NCBI GenBank assembly: GCA_013398055.1
Contig: VZRS01002615.1
Location: 5,138-69,137 of the forward strand
Direction: 5' to 3'
DNA length: 64,000 nucleotides
From: Ifrita kowaldi
Taxonomy: Eukaryota; Chordata; Aves; Passeriformes; Cinclosomatidae
Of this stretch, positions 37,905 to 49,517 are shown in pieces. A program made the translations under genes and the position numbers. The first letter of the stretch is position 1, and every line of letters starts with the position of its first letter. The notes beneath the pieces were generated by a model. It did no database searches, was not told the DNA's origin, and saw only the letters and a list, made by a program, of their open reading frames with translations.

Positions 37905-39780
37905 TTTGGCTTGTAAATGGGGGGTAGAATTTTATTTCACTTTCTGAGGGTCAGAATTTTATTTCCCTTTTTAAGGGGCATACATTCATTTTAGAGTAAA
38001 CCTTTCAGAATAAAAGTTTACTTCACATTATAGGAAATGACATCCCCTTTTTTAGCTTTCCCTTTTCAAAGCATGCCTCAGATTTCTAACTTGTAGTGGA
38101 AAGCTTTGGTATAAGTAATAAAAGTCTTTAAAATTAAAATGCTAATCGTAAACAAACCCAAATGCATGAAAGATATAGTCTGACTGCATAACAAAAGAGA
38201 ATTATATAATTCTATTTGAGTGAAATCTTTCATCTTTGATTTACAGGTTTGAGTCTGCCTATAACTGAAACCATATTGTTCCATATCTTTCATATCATGG
38301 CCTTCCCCAAAATCTTGTTTTAATTAAGGTTCCTTTCAGATTTCAGAATAAAAAGCATGACAGTCTTCACTTATGGCTTTAATATATATCTTTTTTTTTT
38401 CCTTGAATTTGGAAAATATATAAAAAATGAACATCACTTGCTTTTAAAAGCTGAGCAAGCTATCAAATACTGCAAGCTGAATACTTCAAGGTATCTCCCG
38501 GGGTTCATTAGGTGAGAAAGTTGTAAACAAAATAAAAGTTACTGTAGCAGAGTTTTGTTCATTTGAAGTACTCCTACATACATGCCCCATCTCTCCCTCT
38601 GACAGTAAGGCAACACGTGTAACAGTTTAAGCGTTCATTTTCAGCTAAAGGCACAACTCTATGTTACGTTCTCAAACATGGAATTAAACAACTAAAGTCA
38701 CATTGCAGGGAGATCTTGCTGCACTTTGGGGATCTAAAAAAAAAGCCTAAACTCTTTGAAGCTTCTTAAGCAACATCAGTTCCCTTGGTGCAGGACTACA
38801 TAAAAGAATCAGTTCGTATTCACGTCACGACCTGTAAAAAACACTCCCACACAACCTCCACAGAAACACCTGAGCTTCAAATGAGCTGCACGCAGTTACT
38901 GAAGGTCGCTGCTTTGGAGCCAGAACGCAGAAACATTTCAGAACAAACCAAAAACACGTTTGAAAAACTATCCATACTTGATCTCTGCTGCACATATGGT
39001 GAGCGCTACTGTCAACTACAGAGGGTACAGCACTTTTTCTTAAAGGCAAAAGATCGCTCATTTTAGAGAATCATGAATGTGTTTTTATGATAGAAAAGAT
39101 TACATGAAATGGGGAGGGATGGCCGGGAACAGGGAAGAGAAAATAAAGCACCACCAAGCACAGTACTTTGGGGGATTTATAGTACAGTAAGAAGTGCTTT
39201 CCCTTTAGCTAAAATCCCTCATCATAATTTAAACACTTTTCACTTATTTAGCTAAGAATTCATTACAGGAAGTTAAAAAATGGCACGCAAAATAAGGGTG
39301 GGTTTTTTTTTCTTCATTACACGGAGCAAAGAAAACAAATTCTATTAACAATTTAACACAGTATGAAAAAAATTATCCAGTAAAAAGTGTCAGAAAGTGA
39401 TTCATGGAGTTCACAGAGTATGTTGCTGGCTGTTGCAATTCTCATATCTATAATCTATCATGTAAAATTTTGCAATACTCTATTTCACAATTTGTGTTGG
39501 TGAGTGGGTCAAACAGCATAAAAAAAGCATGCTCTAGGCTCTTTCTCCCAAGCCCGTTTTACTGTAACTCTAGAATTGTAGCGGTTACATTTAAGGAATC
39601 TTTCGGGCTCTTTCAAGTCCATCCAAAGAACAAGTGAAGCTGCTATTCAGAGTTTTGTGCCCAGTGTTTATGTTCCATCTGATCTGTGCCACCCAAGAAG
39701 CAGACAAGACATGTCTGAGGGTGCTTTGGGGGATACACAATGATGTCACCCACAGGAAATATCACGGAGGACTTGGCACT
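37905..39780 (-). other. HDAC9: Candidate HDAC9 3' UTR
   Basis: Sequence directly downstream of the TGA. No canonical AATAAA is seen on the minus strand until the pair at 37958-37963 and 37931-37936, which would give a UTR of about 1.8 kb. ATTAAA variants occur earlier, near 38378-38383 and 38318-38323. The stretch is AT-rich and has no supported open frame. Around 38.6-38.9 kb it keeps several CpGs and an ACGTG core, which could reflect conservation. The true 3' end could be further left; this is an estimate from hexamers only. Confidence 0.4.
37931..37963 (-). promoter_or_regulatory. Two AATAAA poly(A) signal candidates for HDAC9
   Basis: Two minus-strand AATAAA hexamers (plus tttatt at 37931-37936 and 37958-37963) lie 1.8 kb after the stop codon. 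Cleavage would be expected about 10-30 bases to the left. They are the first canonical hexamers after the stop. Further ones exist at 37628-37633 and beyond, so alternative ends are possible. Confidence 0.4.
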
Positions 39781-39820
39781 TCACAAGGCTGGCTCTTCTT
39801 CCATGGGCTCACCAGCAGCT
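39781..39820 (-). CDS. HDAC9: HDAC9 last coding exon and stop codon
   Basis: The acceptor is tttttacag (plus-strand ct at 39821-39822). The first base completes the split Arg codon, and the remaining codons give AAGEPMEEEPAL followed by TGA (minus; plus 39781-39783). The acidic ending EPMEEEPAL is the hallmark C-terminus of long class IIa HDACs and agrees with human HDAC9. The 40-bp coding part is too short to be found by open-frame length alone; it was located by the motif plus phase match with the exon at 49364-49517. The rest of this exon is 3' UTR, running left on the plus coordinates. With this exon all four visible exons splice without a frameshift, so the gene looks intact here. Confidence 0.95.
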
Positions 39821-41755
39821 CTGTAAAAATAAACAGGCAATCAGAATACGGCACAAGAGTACACAATGACATTGTAGATTTTCATGCATAATCAAAGCTG
39901 ATTTTTCAGCTCTCTCACATGTTTATTTGTGTTATTCAGCTATCCATAAATAGAGTTTCTTTCCTAGGAAGTATAAACAAATGTCAAGTGGAAAAACATT
40001 TTAGATCCAAGCAATCACCGAAAATGTTCCTGTTTATATTAAAATATGTCAGAATATTTTATAACATTTTGTCCAGAAATGTACATGCTTTGTGTCAACA
40101 GAATCAAATAATTTAGTGAAAAAAATAGCTGTGATACTTTTATTTTACAAGCTTTCGCAACTAAAAATACATGCATTTATTTTTTCAAGCGGGCCCATAC
40201 CATTAAAGCAAAATGGTTCACTACTAGCCAAGTAGTGTTTCCTCTGAGGTTCTTCTCCAGTCCCCTAGTTTTTGATTTTGTGTTTTCATAAACACATTGC
40301 CTGCCTGTGTGCAACTTTTGAGACTAAATTCTGATCCTGATCAACATATCGCTATCAAAGAAAAGTATCTATTAACTATATCAAATTACATTATATGCAT
40401 ATCTTTTATTTGAAAACCTCTGGGAAATTATCAGCTTAGGCAAGATGAGCTCTCTAAGACAACCAATAAGAAAATTATGAGGACACACAGGCTGAGCTGA
40501 CATCAAGTCTTGCAATTCCTTGTATCTGACAAGCTACTGCACCCGAGGAATATGATGGCAAATATAAAATGGGAAGCTTCTGAGATCACGGAGAGACCTC
40601 ACTATTGAAGGGAAAAGAATTTGGACAGAAACCATTTTTCATCTTAGTCTGTCAGCCTTAAGAACTATTTTGAAATAGTCACTTCAAGCAATTTTGAAAT
40701 GAGGGGAGAAAGGTAAATGTAAATTAATTAATGAGATGTTTACCAGTTAGTTCTTGTAAGCCAATATAATAACTGGCTTCAGTAAAGCATTCCTCAGAAA
40801 GTACAACTTCATGAGATCCCACTGAAAAAAAAGTAATTAATGGGGGCTTGCTTGGTCTTTGATAGTTTATTCAGCAAGGAAGCCAGAGAATTTTAAATGA
40901 ATCTGGAATTTATTAAAGTCTTTCCCAATGAAAAAATCAGCAGTATGTCTTTAAATTATTTTATACAGGTTATTCCTTTATGATCTGGAATGATCACAGC
41001 TAGTATGTTGAAAAATATGTCAGGTGAATGGCATATGAAAAAGATGATGTTTTTCAGACTAACCACTTTCCAAAGGGTGATGACTCTAAAAGATGATTAA
41101 TCTATAAATCTCAAATCTTAGTTCCTCACCACATGGTGGAGAATGTTTCCTATGTACAGCAACCACTGTGGCTCCCTCATTCCTGAGAGGCGAGGCGAAG
41201 CCCCCTTGCATTCCATCTTTTCCCCCTCTTGCTTTGTTCTGGCTTGCAGCAGAGACCACACAGGGGCGGCCAGGGTGAGACGGAGCCCAGCCCGCAGCTG
41301 AGGTCCTCAGGTGTAATAAAGGGTCACACACCAGGTGAGGAATTCATTCTGATGGTGTGTGTTGCTGTCGTGCTGACCACACACTTCCACTTTCTCCAGC
41401 CACTTGTGGGAGACCTGAAAATCTCTGGCATAACACAGAGGGTCAATAAGCCCTTGTTAAACATCCAGAACCTTGTGGGTCTGTCTGGAAATAGGATAAT
41501 TTGGAAGCAGACAACAGCTCAGTTTTCAGGTTCTGCTGGGAGTAAGCAAATGAGAAACAATATGTGTCAATAGACTTCAATTGGAGACTGGCAGATTGGG
41601 AAGGAGTGAAGCTCTGGAAAACCTCTGGAAATGAGAGTAGGGGTTTGGACTATATATAAGAACCTAGGGAAGCAGTACATGCAAGTCTGTTCACATGTGT
41701 TTGACTTCTGGGACTGTCATTCTCACGACCATAGTACAATTGAGGATCTTATTTA

Positions 41756-41785
41756 GGAAATTTTTCACTGGGAAATTTTTCACTG
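41756..41785. repeat. Perfect 15-bp tandem duplication
   Basis: The unit ggaaatttttcactg occurs twice back to back without mismatch inside the last HDAC9 intron. Confidence 0.95.
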
Positions 41786-44199
41786 ACAAAGGTGCTTCTG
41801 AGGGCCAGGAGTGGCCTCCACAGATCTTGAGTGCTAAATTCTAATATATTCCAATATATTCTGACAACAGGCCAACATTCTGCACCAGTCAGAGCATATG
41901 CACCAATAATAATTTTTATGTATAAGTGCCAGATGCCTGATCCTTTTTAGGAAAGGGATATAGGGTTAGAGGGCCATGGCAATCCAGCTGTTGTCTCTCA
42001 GTGTGGGTACTCTCACAGTCTTCTTGTCTCCTTTTGAAGACTTATGTGTATGCTTTAATTTCATTTTATTAATGTCAGAGAACTCAATGGATTTATCCAA
42101 TGGTTTATCATTAAAAACACTTATTTTTATGAGATAACAGCTCAGGCTAGATTTTGGTGTGAGAGCCAGTACTGTTTTGGGGCCAAAGGACAGAGAGAAA
42201 AACACTATAAATCCCATAGCAATGAGCAGAGAATCAATATATACCCATTCTGACAAAATCAAAAGTTGTCAAAACAAAAATCGAGGGGGCAGAGTCTGAC
42301 AGGCCAAATTTGTGTTACTTCAGCTTTGTCACTGTTAGTCACGTCAGTTCAGTCAGTCTTCCTGTAGCTGACAGGAAGTTGGCATAAAAACATAAAACAG
42401 GCAGAACCCCCCATCCCATTTTGTATGCTCTGAGCAGTTCCTCGAGATGCAGCTGCGAGTGCAGGTCTGATCTAAACCAATTCCATGCAGCCAGCAAACT
42501 CAGAAAGACACCAATTGAGATCGTAATGATTATAGAACCACAACTGTGATGTTTCTCTAAGGTTTCACTGTGGCTCATTTAAACTGCAAGTTCGTAGGGG
42601 CTGAGCCCTCCTGCATTCACTTTGCTTTGGTGTGCTGTGAAGAGTGCTCATCTTCAGCTCTCTATATGTAGAATTCTGACTATGGAAGAATGAAATAATC
42701 TGTTTGCAGTCAACGCTAAACAAAATGATGCTGTTTAACTCTTCAAACAAAATAAACAGATGAGGCAAAATTCCTACCATGTGGATAAAATATGGCAAAA
42801 CATGTGACATCTTAAATATTGTTCGTGGCAATTGAGAATAAATGCTATTTATGCAAAAATTATTAAAAGCAATTAATATCTACAATTTTTAAAATGTTAT
42901 TATTTAAGAATGTAGATAAACTCAGTACATCATCCAAAAAAGAATATGTTTCTCTTACCTTATTTTTTAAATGAGAATTACAGAGATTCCTCTTAGCTAC
43001 ATTATCACACACAAAAATAAAAATTCAAGGTATGTTTCCAAGTCATAGAAACTGCTGAACAAAAGATATGGCATGGTATGGCTGTTTTATGCCATAATCT
43101 GGTCCTAATTTAACTCAGCTGTCTCAGGGAAGATCGCTGTAATTGCAAAGTGATCCTCTGGTAGCAAAGAGCTGGGGAAAAAGAGGTACATTTCCATATC
43201 ATGACGGTGATTTGGGGAGTGTCTAAAGACATTATATAAGACATCCTGAGTAAGTGTATATCCTAGTAAAAATGGACTTTGTATGGATCAAAGAGAAAAA
43301 AACTAAAAGTAAAAACCATCCTAGTTTAAGAACAGAATAAGGTAACTACATGTATACTCTCAAAAGAGGAAGTAATGTCCAAACAAGGCAAATTGAATAA
43401 AATATAAACTCTGGCAAGTTAAATGTAAACCCTCAATGAAGCAAACTAAAGGAAAGTCTGAAGAGCAACATATTAAAAGCATAAAAGCTAATAATAAAAA
43501 GATCTTTCAAAATACATCAGAGGAAATGATCAAAGCATAAAAGGAGCATCAAGGAAGGTAGACCACAAAAGCAAAATGAACTATTTATATCTGGGTTCAC
43601 TAGAGAAGCGTCAGTGAGATTTTATTACTTGCAGATGAACTACCCTAAACTGAATCAGAGCTAGAACAAACTGATATACCAAACACTGCCAAATTTCTAA
43701 GAGCAGATGATATTTGTCTGCTAACTTCCAGGGGAATACAATTAGGATGTTGTTAAAGAAATAGTTATTGAGCATATTCTACAGCTTAACTCAGCAAGAG
43801 GTAGAGAAGGCAAGAAATACAGTTCCCCTTTCGGAAACCACAGGAGGTACAGTATGCTTGGATGGCAAAATTGAAAGCAGCTATAATCAGTGATGGAATT
43901 AGTAGGCATTTAGGTAACACTCATTTGGGTAAGAGTTAGGTCTCAACACTCACAAAGATGGCAAGCCTTTCAAATTTATTAGAAGTTTCTGAAGGAAATT
44001 AGGAAAGAGGGATCAAGTGATATCCCTGTGCAAAGAAGGTCTTCCAACACTTTAATCCAAGTGCTTAGAACAACCTAGGTTGTTGGGAGAAGGTCCTTCC
44101 ATGGCTTAACAATACATCAAAAGCAGGAAATGCATAATAATATTGGTGAATTTTCACCATGGAGGAATTCCCCAGATCATCTCAAAAAGACTAGGCAGA

Positions 44200-44800
44200 C
44201 TACTAGTAGAATTAGGTGATCACGTTTGCTGATGACGCCATATTGCCAATAGTAGTCAGCTCTAAGGCCCATAACAGCATTTCTGTATGGAAAAGAAGGT
44301 AAACTGACACAAACACAGAATACAAAAAACAAGGGAGGACTGCTTTAACTGTTTTAACAGTGATGGCTATGACTGAGAGCTTGGAGTTAATGATAGAGGA
44401 GCAGGGAGCCACAGAAACTAAACATCCCCAATATTAATCCACTGTGTAAATCCACAATGTGCCCAGCACCTGGAGTCCTGCATGCAGCTCTTACTCCATC
44501 TCAAAGAAACTACAAAAAACACAGAGAGGGGCAAAGATCATCAAAGCTAACAAATTATTTTCGTACCAGGAGGAATACAGAGTCTTCAGAAGACCAAGCC
44601 TTTAAAACCAAAAACGGAGCAAAGATTGTAAGAAAAGAGGTGGTTTTCTTTCTCACAATACAAGACTTGGGGGTTCCCCAGTGATTTTATCAGTTAGTAA
44701 GTAAAAGAATTACAATGCCTGATGAGGCTGTGTGATTCACTACCCAAGTGCCAGAAGTGTAAGCCAGTTCAAAAAGGTTTTGAAAAGTTTATGCCTGAGT
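44200..44800 (+). mobile_element. Ancient CR1/L2-like LINE remnant
   Basis: gtgatcacgtttgctgatga reads VITFADD, matching the FADD box of CR1/L2 reverse transcriptases. About 230 bases later, cctggagtcctgcatgcagc and agagaggggcaaagatcatc match the 3' coding part of such elements (tgcagttctgg and gaagggcaacaaagatgatc types) in the right order and on the same strand. No frame survives. It is much older than the CR1 copy at 10.3-10.9 kb, and its borders are uncertain; decayed sequence back to about 43640 may belong to it. Confidence 0.5.
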
Positions 44801-47800
44801 GTATCCTCAAGGCTTTCACACAGGATGGGGTCAGATACAGCTGTTGAGATCTATCAACTCACAAGGGCAAGGCTGGCTCTCAACCTCGTCTACTCCTTTC
44901 TCTTCCTTATGCACCCACCACCAGGGAATGGGAAGAAGGTGGGCAAGATGAGGGTGCAGGCTCACCTGGAAAAGCTGTTCTGCAGCTCCTGAGCCTAGAT
45001 GTGACTGCAAGTCCTGTGGGGTATGGCCAGGTATGTGCTGTGTACTCAGCACAGCTGAGGTAGATATCCAAACAGTGAAATGCCAAGTGAGGGTTTATAG
45101 CTGATAGACAAATACAGCAAGTGACCCTAAATGGTACCCACAACTGTACCCCATGATCCAACCATTTGCTCTTGTATATAATACAATGCAATTTGACTGA
45201 AACTGCAACTGGTAGCTCTATAACACAAAGAGTAAAAATTATACTTTGTTTTCATTTCCATTTGAGTAAAACCTATGCTTGGCTGAACCAGAGCCATAAA
45301 GTCAAATTCTGATAAATGTCATTCTCAAGATTTACTGCTTCCTGTAAAAATAGTACGTGCAAGAGATCTCCCTCCACACCCTTTTCTTTTTCCATTTAAA
45401 GAAGAAACATACAGAAGCTCCAATGTATCAGGGACAGCAGTGTACTGAATATTTTCACAGCACAATTTCTGAAGCAGATGTCTGGCCAAAGCAAAATTCT
45501 AATCAGCTAAATCTGTATCTCACATAGGGAATAAACAGTTATCAACACACAAAAGTTCTGGTAGTTAGAAATGTTTTATAGGGCATGCCTGTTCCTTTAA
45601 TTGCATCTCTATTTAAATCCCTGTTAGCACCATACATGTTTCCTTTCCCATCCACAAACTCTTTTTTCTATATCTGTACTCTTCCAAAGTCTATAATCAA
45701 GATTCAATCGGACCTTAAAATGCAGAGTTATGCTTTGGTAAAATAAAACACCAAAAGCATAGCAGCTTTTCACGTTTTTCTTCATTTACCCTGCCAGAAA
45801 AAATCAAGTAAAAAAATAATCGGCACTGTCACTTGAAGAAAAGAAAGAAAGAGAGAAGAAAGAAATAAAAATACTTAATATGAGCCTTAGCCAGGAGCAT
45901 TTTATCCATCAGTGGTAAATGAGTCAGATATGAGTTGGCCAGGAAAAGAGCTGCTTTACCCAAAATCTGAGTTTAAAGTGAGTCATCTCACTCCAACACC
46001 AATATATCCTCCAACATAACTGGCCAGAGTTTCCCGCAAAGAAACTCTTGCTGCTGCTCTTCATCTGGAGGCCTGACCATCCAGAGCTGAAGTCGACAGG
46101 ATCTCTGCCATCGAATCAGTGAAACAGGCTTAGAGTTGCGGGCCAGAACTATCAGCCTGGCTGACCATGGTGGGAATTAAGAGGAAGCAAATTGACTCCT
46201 GGTGCAATGAAGGAGCCCTTCAGACTGCCCTGTCAGTGACGGCACTTTCTGTTCTGCTCCCACCCTACCTGTCACAAACAACTTTCCCAAATGAACACTC
46301 AATGCAAAAGCTTGCAACAGGTCTTCAGGAGACAACCCCATCTACAACAACAGGAGGAAGGGCACACCTTCTGAGAGAGCTTGAGACCCCACATGACTCC
46401 TCATATCCCTTCTGCCCTCTGTTTGCCGTAGGAAGTTCCCGGAAAAGGGGTATTGCATACATGGTCCTTTATAACAACAAACATTAAAAAACGTGAAAAA
46501 GCAAAGTTGAACTCGTCTCTGCGTTACTGCTGTCTGTGTTGGCATGTACCTATGAAATGGATGGTGTGCTTATGTGAAATGAAGTAAATTATACAGAATT
46601 CAAAGTGTGCAATGTCACAGACTCAGTCTCTGGACATTCCATGACGGATTTTCACTCACACTCAAAGTGCGGACAGGTCCTCTCAGGTCTCCCCACAGTT
46701 GAGGACCCTCAAAATCCAACTTTCAGGGGGACTATTTTTGATTCCATATTGTTGCTTACATTCATCAGGAGGAAAACAAAGAAACTGATGCTCAGAAGCC
46801 TCAGAAAACTTAACTATCAATTTTGGTTCAGTGGGACAGCATTTTTCTTGTCCTGTCATTCTCTGATGGCAACTTGGCTTCATGTGACTTCTTTGAGGGT
46901 TACAAATGTGGAAACAGACTTCAGGACGCATGCGTGCATAGGCTTTTCTTTTGTGCTGCTGACAAATGTCTGCAGCACCACAGAAGATATTCCAAACACA
47001 GTCATTTTTCCACAAAACAATTCATCACAATGGATTCATCCCTACAAGAGTCCAGAACTGATGAAGTGTAATGAATCTGGCAGCCACATGAATTCCACTT
47101 GTGTACATTTCAGCACATCCATTTTTTTCCATGTTTCTCAGCCCTGCCCTGAATTTCTGTTTTCAGAACGGGTGGAAACTGTCACAGGTTATCACTTGGT
47201 AGGCAATAAGTACAATAATTAAGTGCAGTGTTAGTCAAAGGGTTATTTTGTTCAAATAATATAGGAGCAGCAGTTGCTCTTGATAGCTGTAGTTTTGAGT
47301 GTAAGGTGCATAACAAATAAAAATTTTGGTTATTCTCAGCAATGTAAAAATACACAAAATTAACCATGCCCTTTTCCAGATAATTTATAGCTTTACTTTG
47401 CTTGATTCATTTATTTCCAGCACTTTAACTAAAATTATTTCTATTTCAGATCTATGCACACACAAATAGGAATTTTTCTGTCCCTAGCTAGCAGAAGTGT
47501 CTTGTAACTGTCAGAAATTTGTATGAAAAACCACATCATTGCTTAGCTGAGGACTGATTAGCATAGTCACAAATCTAAAATACATCTTGTGCTCATCATG
47601 GATTCTTCTCTAAGCTTTTATGAAGTTGTCTGCAATAATACTGACACAAGAATAGCCATGGCATATTAAAATATAATTACAATTGGAAAGGTAATTATGA
47701 AAATACTGTGAATTTTACTAGCTAGCTCTTCTCCCTGTGTGTCCCTTTGAGCCATGCCTCAACTCTTTGACAGATGAGTGTTCCCACTGCTGCGAGGGAT

Positions 47801-49363
47801 GTTCACTCCCAAACACATCCACAGCTTTGAGCATTGCACTAGTCCCCTGGGTGCCTATCAGTTCAGTTCTGATTATAAGACCCAACATAGGAGGAAAGAA
47901 TCAAAGTAAATAAGAAGCAGTCACAATGTAGGAGCCATGGATCTCTCTGGCTCCACTCCCACCACTGCTGTCCCTACCCACAGCTCCCTCCTTTCTCTAC
48001 TGTTGTTCCGCAGCCTGATGAGCTGCTGACTTTCCTGCTAAGACTTTTTTCATCTTTCCTTCTCCCTCCCATTTTCTGTGTATGATGGTGATGCCATGAT
48101 GATTTTTGCCTTTTATACCTTTTATAACTTCTGTATTCTTAGTGTTTTTAGCCTACATTCTTGGACTTATTTGTCAAGCTAGGAGACTAAACATCTTAGA
48201 ACCTTCGTAGTTAGGGATCAGAGTGCCCCAGACTCCAAGGTCCTCTCCAGAACACATTTTGTAAACTAAGATGGAACCATCCGGGGGAAGGGGGGCTCAC
48301 TCAAGCCTCTCATTGGGGAATCTTTGATAGATATGCTAATTAGTAACACCTATAATGTGATACCCGATCTATTGTGGGGGTTCACATTGAGGTGTGCATT
48401 TGGGCGCATTCCACCTGGATGTGGTGCACCTAAGGATCCTTAAAATAAATACAGAGTTAAAATCCTTTTTTCCCTTCTAACTGCATTTGATTCTTGATTT
48501 TAAGACCAGGAAAAGGCATCAATGGAACCCAAATGGTTCTACTACCTTCTGTGTCTTTCTCTACTGGCGAAGAATGGAATGTTTGCCCTTAAAACAAAAA
48601 ACCAGGAAACTCCAAAAACTTTTGCAGTGGCTTTTCTGATCATAGATGACGGAGTATTCAGTGGCTATTAAGTCTTTTTCATGTTTAATTGGCAAAACAC
48701 ACAACAGCATCATTTTCTCAATTTCGAAGTTGAAAGCAATCTTCATTAATGTAAAAAGCAGATGACAAGTTGGAAAAAACAACATTCTCATTCTTTGCTG
48801 GTGTGCCTTCATCTTGGTACATAGAAAATGTTTGCCCTAACCCTGGCCAGGATTGCTTTAAGTTTTATACTGGCACCGCTCCATTTCTTCCAGGGAAGTA
48901 ACTTTTAATGCCTGTCTAATATAATTTAATAATGATAGAAGTCCATTCTTATTATATTTATCTCACTGTTTGTTAAATGCCTTCCTAGAAAATTAAAACA
49001 GATTTGAAAAGCTTCTAATGAGAAGAATATGGTTGATTACACTTTACCATGTTTATTTACTTCATGTGGATATTGCACCTTTTATGCAGTAGCAAGCATT
49101 AGACATGGGAAGAAAACAAGGTTCTTGTACTAATCATGAACTTTAGTACAGACATAGACATACCAAAAAAACAGCCAAAAACCTGCTAGCATAGAACATC
49201 TCTGCTTCCAGTGGCTAAGTGAGAGAACTCAAATCCAAGGATGAAAAATTCCAGGTATCTCAATTAGCAGATAATTTTGAAACCACTCTTAGTCTTCCTT
49301 TATTCTTCATTTCACTTGGCTGGAGTGAAAGCCTTGTTCTCTACAATAATTCCATGCACTTAC

Positions 49364-49517
49364 CTGCTGCCTTCCTGAGGAATACACTGCTCAACATCCA
49401 CTGAAAGAGAGGCCATAGCAGATACTGTTTCTGTCTCCTCCCTTTCTTGCTTCTGAGACTCAGCCAGAGCACAATCCACTGGCACAGAGTATGGCTCCAC
49501 TGACTTCCAGTACTTGC
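49364..49517 (-). CDS. HDAC9: HDAC9 coding exon with C-terminal nuclear export signal
   Basis: This 154-bp exon has acceptor ttccttag and donor gtaagt (49358-49363). Two bases complete the Ser codon left by the upstream exon. It then encodes 50 codons, starting KYWKSVEPYSVP, and leaves AG of a split Arg codon. KYWKS followed by an acidic stretch and ETETVSAMASLSVDVEQ is diagnostic of the HDAC9 long form; HDAC4 and HDAC5 have SVGV or similar here. The hydrophobic pattern in VSAMASLSVDV matches the CRM1-dependent nuclear export signal known in class IIa HDACs, which helps move the protein to the cytoplasm after 14-3-3 binding. The linker between KYWKSV and EETETV is poorly conserved relative to the human protein, as expected for a disordered spacer. 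An extra Cys (DVEQC) is present. Confidence 0.95.

Larger units (their letters stand above)
39821..49363 (-). other. HDAC9: HDAC9 intron between the last two coding exons
   Basis: A 9.5-kb intron with gtaagt donor and tttttacag acceptor. It holds an old CR1/L2-like LINE remnant (about 44.2-44.8 kb), a perfect 15-bp duplication at 41756-41785, a purine-rich patch near 45836-45866, and a long plus-strand open frame at 46641-47222 that is probably chance. No other exon is recognised. Confidence 0.85.

Noticed and set aside
39131..39140. AATAAA as HDAC9 poly(A) signal
   Set aside because: It is on the plus strand, opposite to HDAC9.
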